Below are positions 35,701-46,109 of a stretch of DNA of 64,000 nucleotides, in pieces (within the stretch, counting starts at the first letter, position 1; each line of letters opens with the position of its first letter). Source of the DNA: Diphasiastrum complanatum (Eukaryota; Streptophyta; Lycopodiopsida; Lycopodiales; Lycopodiaceae). The position numbers and the translations under genes were made by a program. Location of the stretch: positions 26,975 to 90,974 of the forward strand of contig MU832025.1 of the NCBI GenBank assembly GCA_029204225.1, in the 5' to 3' direction. The notes under the pieces were generated by a model. It was not told the DNA's origin. It saw only the letters and a list, made by a program, of their open reading frames with translations, and did no database searches.

Positions 35701-36592
35701 CGGGCCATTGGTTTTCAATATGTTTCCATGCAGGTGAATCACTTGGTACTCGCATCACATCATCCGTAGATCAATTTTTGACATGCCAATCCATTAGTTG
35801 TGCCAAAGATTTACATCGAAATAAACGTTGCAATCATGGGATAATTGGAAAATGTCATAACACTTTTCGTGGCACTTTATCCCCTTGTACGTCATCTCGA
35901 AAACATGAAGCGTTACACACTGGACATTGAAGCTTTTCTGAATGCTCAGCTCTATATAGAACATGGTCTTCTGGACATGCATGTATTGTGTCGTAATCCA
36001 TTCCAAGCACGGTCATCATTTTTCGTGCTTCTTTTCGTGTTTTAGGTATCACATTTTCTTTCAGAAGTATTCGATGCAACAACCTAAAAAAAGAGCAATG
36101 TGAGTTGTTAGAAAAGAAAAAAAATTAACTTAATGTAAATATGCTATAAAGTATAATAGTTGTGTTATGCGTTAAGTACCCGAATAAAGATGTCACGCTA
36201 CGATCACTCCATTTGTATGTTGCTTGAAGGTTTAGAATAAGAATTGACGTAGCTAGTCTCGAAATGGATGCTCCAGGATATAAAGGAGTGTATGCCTCCT
36301 TGCGCAATAGAATCTCGTCTTCATCCATCTCAAATTGTTCGTGATCTCCGTTTTCATTAGAAGATGCATGCATATCATCATTCTCATTTGTTTCAAAGTA
36401 AGATTCAAACATGTTGTGCATTGCTTCATCGTGTTGCACCTCATCATCATAATCATTAGAATCAAGTTGATTATTCTCTTTTCCAATTGTGTTTGCCTCT
36501 TCAATTTGTTTCATTCTTTGTTTTCTCATGTCTATCAAAACTTGATGTTGATTGTAACTAAACACAGATGGATCAACTTTGTGAAATGGCAT
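32745..36592 (-). pseudogene. CACTA (En/Spm) TNP2-type transposase, copy B
   Basis: Minus-strand exons in order: acidic N-terminal region ending YKWSDRSVTSLFG (36592-36185); TIHACPEDHVLY and CPVCNASCFRDD (36082-35855); transposase_21 core with AMDGVNPLSV, NMPPWLSIKMGH and MDVYLAPLIDEL (35758-35369); LLPDHPFRRLNRRFFGG (35207-34995); HLLDPMHIFKNVSESLW (34976-34623); DUF4218 QVHLLVHLVEEVSTVGP and WMFHLERFMKILKGF (34519-34211); coiled basic segment (34204-33767); DUF4216-like GDLDYVSTLQHIYEVDY (33740-33453) and LPRHCEQ; final acidic exon (33212-32745). Splice sites are mostly recognisable. Isolated stops (e.g. in the 35794-35870 stretch and before 34204) disable it. It is more complete than copy A and lacks the solo-LTR insertion. 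Confidence 0.85.
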
Positions 36593-36670
36593 TGGATGTA
36601 TTGGCTACACGCATGAAACAAATTTCATAAGTGACATATATAGATTAACGAAGATTATAATAAAAAACAG

Positions 36671-36860
36671 TCATATAAAATTAACAAACCTCAACGTCTT
36701 CCAAATTGGATGGTTGACCTTCTTCTTTTCGTCCAAACTTCCACAAATGATTTTCAACAATGCGTCTTTCACGCATCTTTTGTCCATCACACTTGAGGCA
36801 TGTGCACCATATTTTATTTTGCAAATAATTTTTTTACGAGAAACAAAAATCAAGTACATG
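36671..36860 (-). pseudogene. Cys-containing exon upstream of TNP2 copy B
   Basis: The minus strand reads KIICKIKYGAHASSVMDKRC and KIICGSLDEKKKVNHPIWK. Read in the neighbouring frame it gives CAKCKC-like and HLWKFGRKEEGQPSNLEDV-like segments. A Cys-rich transposase-associated domain normally opens TNP2 proteins, so this may be that exon in decayed form. The evidence is weak. Confidence 0.35.
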
Positions 36861-37271
36861 TCACTTTAGCACAATATTTTAACTTATAATAACAAAGTTT
36901 TTATGAACAAGAACACATGCATGTTTATTACTTACCCTGTTAACTTGAGTACTATCTTCATCGCTAGACTGATCTGAATGTAATTCATCTCATTGTGATA
37001 AACTGCATATATGCACAAGTACAAAACACAAATTTCTAATGTTTTAATTTTTAGATATACCTATTCTTATACATTGTCACTTACATGATTCTTATGCCAA
37101 TCTTGGTGCAGGTTCGAGCTCTACATGCATATCTCTCTCCTTTTGTTAACACAGGTATGAAAGTCCCACTCCAATATGCATTAAAGTTCTGTAATCGATT
37201 TTCTTTTCTACTTCATTTCAATATATTAGGGTTTATTGTAATGTATTGTATGTTTATGAATGTAGTAATCA

Positions 37272-37870
37272 TGTCGGGGTAAGGCAGTGGTGAAAGATCA
37301 AGAGACTTTGTAAAAAAATTATATGAATCATTAACTCCCGAGCAAAGAACACAACTACAAAATATGCTTAGCCAAAATGAGGGTGGTCCCTCACAAGAGG
37401 CCGCGGCTCCCGCCCCCACCGAAGAGTCATCCACAAATCCTTATTATGACGTGGATCCTCAAGGCAATATAATTGCCAATAGAAAAGTAAGGGTGGTTTT
37501 GGACCGACTCTATTCTTTATGCCAACGTCATTTTGGCGACAGATTATTTAGTAAATGGTCCGAACAACCTGCCGTCGATAAACGACAGGTTATTGGTATC
37601 CTTCATGACGAATTCCAACAAGAAGAGAAATTCGACGAGAAGGAAATGCATAAGCATATGAGCTTATGGATTAGGCATCGTCGTGATATGGCATGACGAG
37701 CTTATAGGGACGAGCAATCCAAGCCTTCTTGGTGTTCAAACCGTGTAAAAGCGGATGAATGAACACCAGATAAATACAAGATTCAGAAAGATGTTGCGGC
37801 CGGTAGGATGCATGGGATAGGCAACCCTAGGTTTGGCTCGAGCGGAAAGGAGGGATTGCAAGCAAGCATG
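37272..37870 (+). pseudogene. CACTA second ORF (Ptta/En-Spm, TNPA-like), copy B
   Basis: TNPA-type proteins bind the repeated end motifs of CACTA elements and help excision. The plus frame from ATG 37272 is a single exon ending at a good donor (ATG|GTAAGT, 37870). It reads LYESLTPEQRTQLQ, VRVVLDRLYSLCQRHFGDRLFS, a KHMSLWIRHRRDMA helix and GNPRFGSSGKEGLQASM, which fit plant transposase_24/Ptta proteins. Three in-frame stops (TAA 37281-37283, TGA 37694-37696 and TGA near 37757) inactivate it. It diverges from TNP2 copy B, with about 400 bases between, and the GCGACGT array lies directly downstream. Confidence 0.7.
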
Positions 37871-37939
37871 GTAAGTGAACTTATACTACTCTTATAGTTT
37901 ATCTTTGATTTTATATACTTTTATTTTTTAATATGCATT

Positions 37940-38335
37940 ATCCGTCGATGAAATTTTGGGATCATTCTGTGTCTACAGACATCGAAATCCAACTGAATTT
38001 TAGCACGTCTCAATCCGACAGCCACGTCAGACAGTTTGCGACGTCTTTGAACGTCACAATGCGACGTCCACGTAGGATGTCGCATTCCGACGTCCATGTC
38101 AGACGTCGCAATGCGACGTCCAGGTCAGCACCTGTGGTTGTCACCGAAATTTGGTTTTGTGGTGTCCGGCACGTCGTGCCTGTTGGACTGCGACGTATTT
38201 TAAAGTCGTCGGATTTCGACGACCTTATAGCGACGTGTATTTCTGACATCCGCGATGAATTAAAAAAAAATAAAAAATGCGACTCACGTCGCAAAACACG
38301 TCGCAAATCGTGGCGGGTGTTCTTGTGTCAAGCTC
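37940..38335. repeat. CACTA subterminal repeat array (GCGACGT/ACGTCGC)
   Basis: GCGACGT and its complement ACGTCGC, with one-base variants, occur more than ten times in both orientations. This is the usual arrangement of transposase-binding sites near CACTA ends. The right limit reads GCGGGTGTTCTTGTGTC on the plus strand; its complement GACACAAGAACACCCGC resembles a CACTACAAGAA-type terminal repeat with altered bases. Beyond it the sequence changes to the C-terminal coding part of another TNP2 copy (C), so the array ends where one element meets another. The region is GC-richer than its surroundings and has many CG dinucleotides. Confidence 0.65.
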
Positions 38336-38800
38336 AATATTTTGGAAAATATTCTTTCTTCTTGTCTTTGTTTGCATGACAAATAGCCACCTCGTATTCG
38401 ATGGATCAAGATAAAGGGCTATCTGTGTACATACAAACAATACAAGTGAGTTAGAGAATGAATCTAGTGTGTTCAACAATTGATTTATAGTTAAAAATAC
38501 TAGCGATTGTTACTTGTTCACAATGAATTGGTAAGACCAATGTCTCATTGGAAGAGGAAAGGATCTTTGTTGAATCAAGAGCATATAGTCCATTTGAATC
38601 CAATCGTACAGAAATCTAGACAAATTCCCATTCTTTTTAGCCATCCACAAGGTGATTCTGAAAGTGTGGATGGACAAGTCAACAATTCTTGCATGCCACC
38701 TGGTAATATACGCGGATCCATAGCAATCGTCTGTGGTTGTAGTTCGTTGGATGTAACATCAAGCACAATATTTTGATTAGAATCACGTTCACTTACCTGC
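38336..38800 (-). pseudogene. TNP2 transposase C-terminal remnant, copy C
   Basis: On the minus strand 38800-38508 ends with ALDSTKILSSSNETLVLPIH and CEQ before a GT donor, matching the conserved LVLPRHCEQ exon ends of copies A and B. After an intron with a CACAG acceptor, IALYLDPSNTRWLFVMQTK (about 38425-38345) is the start of the next exon. The coding run is then cut by the end of the GCGACGT array at about 38335. Only this tail of the transposase remains. Confidence 0.65.
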
Positions 38801-38979
38801 AAATACAAACAACAAACAATAATTTTTTTTTAATAAGATAAATTACCATAAAACTTGCAAAACAAGAATGTTTGTAGCAAACTAGTGAATTGAGCAAACT
38901 ATGTGCCATGACATGATCTTCAATCCCTTGAGCATTTATAGGGTTTGAAGGACCTGCAAGCACTTGATTAGGATTTGGT

Positions 38980-39219
38980 GGAGGCTAAAAGCATGGTTTG
39001 GTGGTACAACATGGACTGTCAAGGACACTACCTTTTTTGGGTGGAAATATAATATAGGCCCATCATTACTAGGGACGCCTTCATTGCATTAACTCGTGGG
39101 TAGCATCTATCAAGCTCCCTCCAAAATCCACAAAAAGTGAAATGTACTACCAAAAGGTACAATGAAAAATGGGTTCTTTTTTTGTACCACCAAGCCATGC
39201 TTTTAGCGTGGAGGCCTCC
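38980..39219. mobile_element. Small foldback element (MITE-like), about 240 bp
   Basis: The left end GAGGCTAAAAGCATGGTTTG followed by GTGGTACAA is matched, inverted, by the right end TTGTACCACCAAGCCATGCTTTTAGCGTGGAGGC. The arms are about 30 bp with one small insertion. There is no ORF. It sits inside remnant CACTA sequence. Confidence 0.6.
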
Positions 39220-39494
39220 TTCACATGTGATCATTGACTATGTGTCTTTTGTGATATTTAAATCCTTTACAATCGGCACAATTACAAAGGATCTTTTCAG
39301 CCCATGGATCCGACTACATAAATCAAAAGAAATAATATCATTAGTGTCATATATTTGGGCACTCACATATGGCTTGCAATTATAAATTAGCAAGCATTTT
39401 GAAACTCAAAAGATTGTATGTTATGGAAATCTAAAAAAATTAGAACTACTCATAATGCCAACAAAAACAGATACAAACAAACATAGTGAACAAT

Positions 39495-40150
39495 ATTTTA
39501 TCGTACTCGTCCAAAGAGAAGTGGATATCGTCTTTGTGTCTCATAAGGCACAATTGGAGACCTATTAGGTGGTCTGGATCGATCACTACCTAAAGTGCTA
39601 GATGAAACTCGACCTGCATGTATTTTTTTTAGTACTAACATCATTACTCTACATATTTTGACTAGTGACATAAATCTACATTGCAAGAGAATAACAAGAG
39701 AGCGACAAACACATCAATAAAATAGTAGATATAATAACGTTAACTAGACGTGCATCATGTGAAGGAGCAGGCGCCGAATGATCATGAGTACTAGATCGTG
39801 GCACTACTGATAAGGTAGTGGTTGGCTCACAAGAAACAAGAACATTTGACGTCCTCTCAGTGCCTTGCAATCTACATCCACGCCCACGGATAGGGGCATT
39901 TCTGAAATCTTTCCAAAGAAGATACTACATAAATACCATTCATCGAAATTAGGAATATCAACATCAATTTTTCTCTTTAAAACATTGAGGATAGATATAA
40001 AAAATGAAAAAACTATAATTTGAAAATAAAGTGAAGTTAATCACCTGTTGGGCTTTGTGAGCCAATGTTAGACCTTTCTTGCGATCTAGAGGAGATGCCT
40101 CTGGTGGCCGACATGGTCGATCATCTGACGAAACCATTTCTACATCCATG
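39495..40150 (-). CDS. Possible three-exon gene of unknown function
   Basis: The minus strand shows a start MDVEMVSSDDRPCRPPEASP (ATG 40150), continuing through RKKGLTLAHKAQQ to a CAG|GTGATT donor near 40045. A second exon (about 39910-39745) reads RGRGCRLQGTERTSN and later HDHSAPAPSHDARL. A third (about 39615-39495), after a CAG acceptor, reads GRVSSSTLGSDRSRPPNRSP and ends LLFGRVR with a TAA. The product would be short, basic and Ser/Pro-rich. No domain is recognised. It lies upstream of TNP2 copy C on the same strand, so it may be an accessory ORF of that CACTA element. Confidence 0.35.
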
Positions 40151-40199
40151 GCAAAAAATACATTACTAACCCCAAAATTTATAAGTTGCAAGAAGTAAA

Positions 40200-40655
40200 G
40201 TTAACAAAAACATGTTTGTATAAGTAGAAAATTCATAGCATAGATAATTTTGATAGTGAAAAAGAGAGTATTTCGATGAAGAATATGCACTCCCAAAATT
40301 TGAACCTAAATTATTAAGCAATGGTATGAAGGGATTATATATTTTTCAAACAGAAAGAAAATTAAGCTTCCAGAACAAAAAAATTATTAGCCTAAAATAT
40401 TGTCCATAAATCCAAGAATTGGTAAAAGAAAAACTTCATAAGCGTCACTAAATTACTGAAAAATGTCACTACATGTACATATCAACAAACATCGCTATGT
40501 TTTTTAATTTTTAACATCTCCACAATGGACAGAAGCTTTCAATGACATTCATAACAAATGAATGTCAGACATTTGTGCATGACAACTACCATACTCAACA
40601 ACCACCAAGAGAGGCAGGATAGTAAACATCACTGGAAAAATTTATCCAAGAAAAT
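40200..40655. other. AT-rich non-coding stretch
   Basis: I see nothing beyond AT-rich unique sequence. Confidence 0.3.
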
Positions 40656-41735
40656 TATGTGGTCAAGCATAGCTTGAGCAACTTGTATTCTTTTTCTTTG
40701 AACCTTTAGATCATCCTTCATAGAAGGCAAATCTCTACTAGGAGAGTTGGATGACCTAGAATTGAAGGACTTCAGTTAATGTATCATTACGTGACAGGAT
40801 AATCAACATGATGAGATTAGTAAAACAAATCTATTATGTGACAGAACAATTAGCATGATCAAAAAAGCAAATCTATCATTATGTGATAGGACAATCAGCA
40901 TGGTGAGGTTAAGAAAACAAATCTATTATGTGACAAGACAATCAACATGACGAGGTTGGTAAAACAAATCTATTATGTGACAAGACAATCAACATGATCA
41001 GGAAAGCAAATCTATCATTACCTGACAAGACAATCAGCATGATGAGATCAGTAAAACAAATCTATTATGTGATAGGACAATTAGCATGATCAAGAAAGCA
41101 AATCAATCATTATGTGATAGGACAATAGGCATAATTAGTAAAACAATTCTATTCTATGACAGGAAAATTTGCAAGATCAAGATAGCAAATCTATCATTAC
41201 ATGATAGGTTAATCAGCATGATAAGATCAGTAAAACAAATTTATTATGTGATAGGACAATCGACATGATCATAAAAACAAATTGATCATTATGTGATAGG
41301 ACAATCAGCATGATCAGATTAGTAAAACAATTCTATTTTGTGATAGAAAAATTGGCAACATCAGGAAAGCAAATCTATTGTGACAGTTCGACATCTGAGC
41401 TTTCATAGATTTGGCTCCATGTTTGAACTACTCGCTAAGACATTACTAATTACTAATTATTGATAGTTAATTACTTATTACTGCTAATTACTAATTACTT
41501 ACTGTTGTTAATTACAGATTATTCATAATTAATCACTTACTGTCAAGATTTAGAAGCTTGCAAATCAAGACAGTGAAAAATAATAGCAACCGTCCAGGCG
41601 TAGACAGAGATGATACACCACCGATTGAGCATAGCTTGAGTAGGCTTGTATTCTTTTTCTTTGGACCTTTAGATCATCCTTCATAGAAGGCAAATCTCTA
41701 CTAGGAGAGTTGGATGACCTAGAATTGAAGGACTT
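40656..41735. repeat. Two-type 45-48 bp tandem array bracketed by a 105-bp direct repeat
   Basis: From about 40780 to 41375 roughly a dozen units alternate, loosely, between a type reading GATTAGTAAAACAAATCTATT and one reading GATCAAGAAAGCAAATCTATC, each followed by ATGTGAYAGGACAATCAGCAT. The array is bracketed by a direct repeat of about 105 bp: CATAGCTTGAG with CTTTAGATCATCCTTCATAG and GAATTGAAGGACTT, at about 40665-40772 and 41630-41735. An AT-rich stretch of ATTACTAATTA words (41435-41535) follows the array. No ORF of interest is visible. Confidence 0.75.
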
Positions 41736-42532
41736 GATCCTGAAGTTTGCCTAGCTCCAAAAGCTCTATGTCCAACACCTTTTTGTGTGACTCAATCTAT
41801 TCTTTCGATGTTACTTTAGCTTTGAAGCTTTGCTTTAGTAACAGTAGCCTACTTTTGGCTCGTTGCCAAAGTTTTTTGGAAGCCTTGGTCTTAATCATAT
41901 ACATAAACACACTCACACACACTTGAGAGAGCGAGAGAGAGAGTTCTCTTGTAAAAAATACAAATTGTTTCTCTTTCAAGATCATTTGGTGGTATCTCAG
42001 TTACGGGAGGCATGGGCAGTGGGTAGGTTTTTTGCAAAATAGATTTAATGGTACCTTTTTCATTTTTTTAAACCGAAGGGAGCAAGTAGTCGCCAAATAC
42101 CCCCTGATAATAAATTCCACGGGGGGTATACGTGTAGAGGGAGGAAAATTCATTTTAATTGTTTTTGGGCATGACATGGGAGCGAGCGGGGAGGGGCATG
42201 ATGTCCACCATTCCCTCTTCAATATGAACATCCCTGAAGCATGTTTCACCATTTTCAACGTTAATAGTACTCAATAGCACACATGTACATGATCCAATGT
42301 CTTGCCATATATCCATTGATAATTGGTAAGCATAATATAAGTTCGGCACAAAGCTTTGCACCATTATATTCAAAATGCTCCACCAGATATGAAACCACAA
42401 ATGAACTTAATTACATTATATTTCACATCATCAAGACACGAAGACGATCATCATCACATCATCATCAGCTTCGAATTCTCCAACTTTATTTTAAAATTTT
42501 GTATTTGAACTTCAAAAACCTGGGCATTGTTA
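41736..42532. other. Non-coding stretch
   Basis: No gene is seen. A phrase TGATCCAATGTCTTGC at about 42290 recurs at about 42777 with similar neighbours, an old local duplication. Confidence 0.3.
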
Positions 42533-42661
42533 CTGAGATTAGCTATATTCTATTTTAGTAGCTGGCTATGATCTTTGGATATCATGAGAGAGAAAATGCC
42601 ATAGAATATAGCTGGCTAATTTCAGTCTTGTGATTTCCCCAGGGATATCCAACGATCAGCT
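42533..42661. repeat. Two interleaved inverted repeats
   Basis: Arm 1 (42533-42553, ending AGCTATATTCTAT) pairs with 42601-42625. Arm 2 (42561-42583, GCTGGCTATGATCTTTGGAT) pairs with 42644-42661. The order is 1-2-1'-2', so the two hairpins cannot form as simple nested stems. No ORF overlaps. Confidence 0.6.
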
Positions 42662-43108
42662 AAATTGAACAAGTTCACCGTAGTACTCAGCATTGTCCAT
42701 AAAACTAAGAATTGGCCTAAAATCCTTCTTAAAAAAGATCTAGTCGTCCATCTACAGTAGTACTCATCAACCGCACATGATCCAATGTCTTGCAGCTTAG
42801 CTCGATATGTTTGACCCATAGAATATGTGAACCGTCCACGGTTCACCACGGTTTTGAGAACCATATAGTCAACCATACGATTTTCAGACATTTGTATAGT
42901 GAACTATGTAATTAATAATTAATTAATTAGATTAAATTCATAGCAAAGTCTGTATATATGTAGCAAAGTCTGCAAAATGTTTTATTTCTAAAGTTTGCAT
43001 ATTTCTAATGGATATCTTGAAGTTTACTAAAGTGCTATTAAAGATCCCTAACACTTTAGTTCATTTTTTAGCTAAAATCTTACCTAATTTTTATAACCTT
43101 ATAGAAAT

Positions 43109-43474
43109 TGATTGTGACTATCCTTTGACTATGGAATTCCACCTACAAGGATTTTCTACAATAACAGTGAGCTACAAACCTCAATTAATTAAAAAGCTAA
43201 ATTAATAGCACATGTCCAAATTACCCATTATTAGAACTAAACATGCCTAGAAATGGTAGATTCTTCAAAGTGTTCCATTTGACCTCAAATTGATCGTGAC
43301 TATCCTTTGACCAATAGAATTCCACCTACAAGGATTCTCTACAATTACTTTGAGTTACAAACCTCAATTGATTAAAATGCTAAATTAAAAGAATGTGTCC
43401 AAATTGCCCATTATTAGAACTAAACATGCTTAGAAATGGCAGATTCTTCAAAGTGTTTCATTTTACCTCAAATT
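43109..43474. repeat. Tandem duplication, 182-bp period
   Basis: GTGACTATCCTTTGAC, TCCACCTACAAGGATT, ACAAACCTCAATT, CCCATTATTAGAACTAAAC and GATTCTTCAAAGTGTT all occur twice, 182 bases apart. The copies differ at several positions, so the event is old. Confidence 0.85.
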
Positions 43475-45580
43475 TCAACCAATATTATTGAAATGGCATA
43501 AAAAGATTAAATTTGAAAAAAAAATGATTTGGATAGGCCTATTGTAATATTTAAGTATTGTTTTACTAAGTTGGCATAACTCATCAAAAAGGGCCCTGAA
43601 TCAAGTCAAATGACTTTAAGTTGTATTTGTGGTCAAGTACAAACATGCAAGTGAATGACTAGAGTCTTATTGTGTCAAGTTTGATGAGCATGTAGCCTAT
43701 ATTGTAGTCTAACAGAATGATAAGAGATATTCTAACTACAAAGTGTACCACTACACACCCAACCATAAGTGGAGAATGGGTGTGTTTTGAGACCACATCA
43801 AAATATGGTTCTTAACCAAAATAGGTAGTGCCCATGCTTTTTATTATAACAAGAGCCATGGAGATCGTTGAAGATAATGGTTTTATTTGTAAAATGCTTC
43901 GTTGTAGAAAAAAAGGGTTCCATTGGTTAGATACTTGTCTAGTTTCCAAAGATTACACAGTTTAGCATTGGGGATAAAGTGGAATTGATTAATCTTAGAA
44001 ATAAAGAGAATATGGCCCACAATTGAAGCAATGTGGCTTAAGGCATATTTGAATTTCAAAGGCATATTAGGAAACTCAATCTAGACAAGGACATACAAGT
44101 TTGTTGAACGATCCATTGAGAAATCATTGGCATATCGGGTTACAATGGCATGTAAAAGAGTAAGGCCCATAAGCCAACACTTTTCTAGCATATTATTCAT
44201 ATTGGAATTTGAAAACAACAAAACCTATACCTATGGCTTTTGATCCTACTATTATGACATGGAGTTTAAACCAATTAAACTCAACAAAAATCTACTTGTT
44301 TATCCAAACCAAGGTATCGATAAAATAATGTAACTAATAACTTTTTTGAAAGGAAATCAAGACTATATTGGAATGCTACCTCACTACACTTCACGCTAAT
44401 GGCTTTCATACCCTCTAAGTGAAGTCTTAAATTCTTTGCACATAAGTTGTACAAATGGATGAGCTTGTGGAGTGTGTCGAATGCGATCCTCTTGAATGTG
44501 AGGCTTCCTCGATGAACATCATCTTGTCTCTTAAAGGATTTTTTGCTTCATTCTTGATTATCCCTAGTGACTGTGGGTGCCCCTAGTTAGCTCTCTTTAG
44601 GAGTTATGCAACAGGCTGGTTGATCTCAGGCTCATTAGACATTCACACATCTTAATTGTATCTATTGTGACGTTCACCATCTTTGCTCACTTCAAAATCT
44701 TGTAATGTTTTGCAAGAGAAGCTCGAGCTCCTTTGTTGTCCCATCATGTGAGTCTCTTCAGCCATCAAACCCTGAAAAATAGGGTTATCATTGTATACTT
44801 TTGCATTAAAGTGGCATTAGCATAGTCACTAGAGCCTTGCCCCCAATTCACCAAGGTCCAAATTGTTTATTATCGCCCAAGCTTAACAAGAGAGGATCTT
44901 CCAATGCTCTACCACTCACCATCTTTGTCATCCACAACATTGATTCAAAACCTGGGTGTTCTTAGTTTCGACAATTATCCTTTCCAATTAACATATGAGA
45001 ATGGAAAAAGACTTAACTTGAAAGGATACATGGAGTTGAATCTTGAAGTTTTCATAAAATGTGCTTGAGATGCATGTAGCAACAATATATGCCTTGATTT
45101 GATATTGACATAGAGGAGAATATGGGGTCAAAGTTGATGGCTCGTGCCAAAGCTCAAGGAGATTCAAAGTGAGCCCATTTGGAACTACCTCCACCAAGTG
45201 GAGAATGTGCCAATTTCCTAAGCATTGGAAGGGGCATGATGCTATATACCAGGAGGGCAAATGCATCATGCTATATATAAGTGAGGTCTAATTGGTGTGC
45301 ACCCGGTGCAAGTCCCTTTATTTGAACCAGATACCCACTTGTTTGCTTAGACTGGGTCTTTCTTCACAGAATGTAGTTAGTAGTTTCTGAGCACGAGCTC
45401 TAGCTGTGGAGTGAAGAGACAAGACCTAACCAGTTTGGATATATGGTGAGCTAGTTGATGGCGTGAAGCTAGCTAGTTGAAATCGTCGCTTGTGAGATGC
45501 CAAATTTAGCGGAAATGTTGTCGCGGACAAATTCCTACTCATTATAAATGGCAATGGAGGCTTCCTCGGCAAATTCCCAT
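43475..45580. other. Non-coding stretch upstream of the BURP gene
   Basis: No gene, RNA or transposon end is recognised in these 2.1 kb. Short ORFs (such as minus 44988-45269) have no motif. Confidence 0.35.
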
Positions 45581-45588
45581 TCAGTTAC

Positions 45589-45617
45589 CACGTGTTTTTG
45601 TTGAGTCTTATATATGG
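45589..45617 (+). promoter_or_regulatory. Probable core promoter of the BURP gene (G-box and TATA)
   Basis: A G-box (CCACGTG, core 45589-45594) lies just upstream of TTATATATGG (45608-45617), a standard TATA box, on the plus strand about 500 bases before the start codon. G-boxes of this kind mediate light, abscisic-acid or stress control in plants; which applies here cannot be read from the sequence. The predicted transcript would start near 45640-45650. Confidence 0.55.
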
Positions 45618-45649
45618 CCACTGTTCCAGCCTCTGGGCATCATCATCTC

Positions 45650-46109
45650 TCTCGATCTCTGTCATATTTCAAAAAATTCAGATGGAGCTCTATCTCTCAT
45701 TGTATCAGATTTTGGCTCTCTCTCTCATGATCTCTGACATATTTCATTCATATAGATAAAGATAAAGCTCTACCTCTGATTGTGTATCAGATTTCTGCTA
45801 CGTTGCAAGCAGGTAGATGATGACATCAACTTACAAGAGCATAGTTTCCTTGCTCTAAATAACACCCAGCTGCTCTTTTGATTCCTGATTCAGCATTTTC
45901 CTTTTCCTGCGATTTTACATGACTGTGAAAATCAGTAGTAAGATATCATAGTTGAGTAAGAAACGCAAAAGCTTGTGTAATTTTCTATTTTCACGTACTA
46001 TCGCATGTTTGGGAGTAAGCAGCTGGATATTACTCACATACGGATATTTGAAACTGCTGTTACAGATCTAAGTGAAGAATCGGACGTCATCGCCATCCCG
46101 GTTTTGAAG
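45650..46109 (+). other. Probable 5' UTR of the BURP gene, with an intron and a direct repeat
   Basis: Two diverged copies of a segment of about 70 bp (around 45653-45717 and 45728-45799) share GATCTCTG-CATATTTC, AGCTCTA-CTCT and GTATCAGATTT. A GT-AG pair (GCAAGCAG|GTAGATG, intron from 45813; TGTTACAG, to 46065) would remove 253 bases and leave a short second leader exon before ATG 46110. An upstream ATG at about 45680 opens a short ORF in the unspliced leader. Confidence 0.5.

Noticed and set aside
38010-38379. Overlapping ORFs in both strands of the GCGACGT region
   Set aside because: The open frames result from the repeated motif; no protein similarity is visible.
40780-41375. CRISPR-like regular repeats
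   Set aside because: The units are contiguous and diverged with no unique spacers, and the context is plant nuclear DNA.
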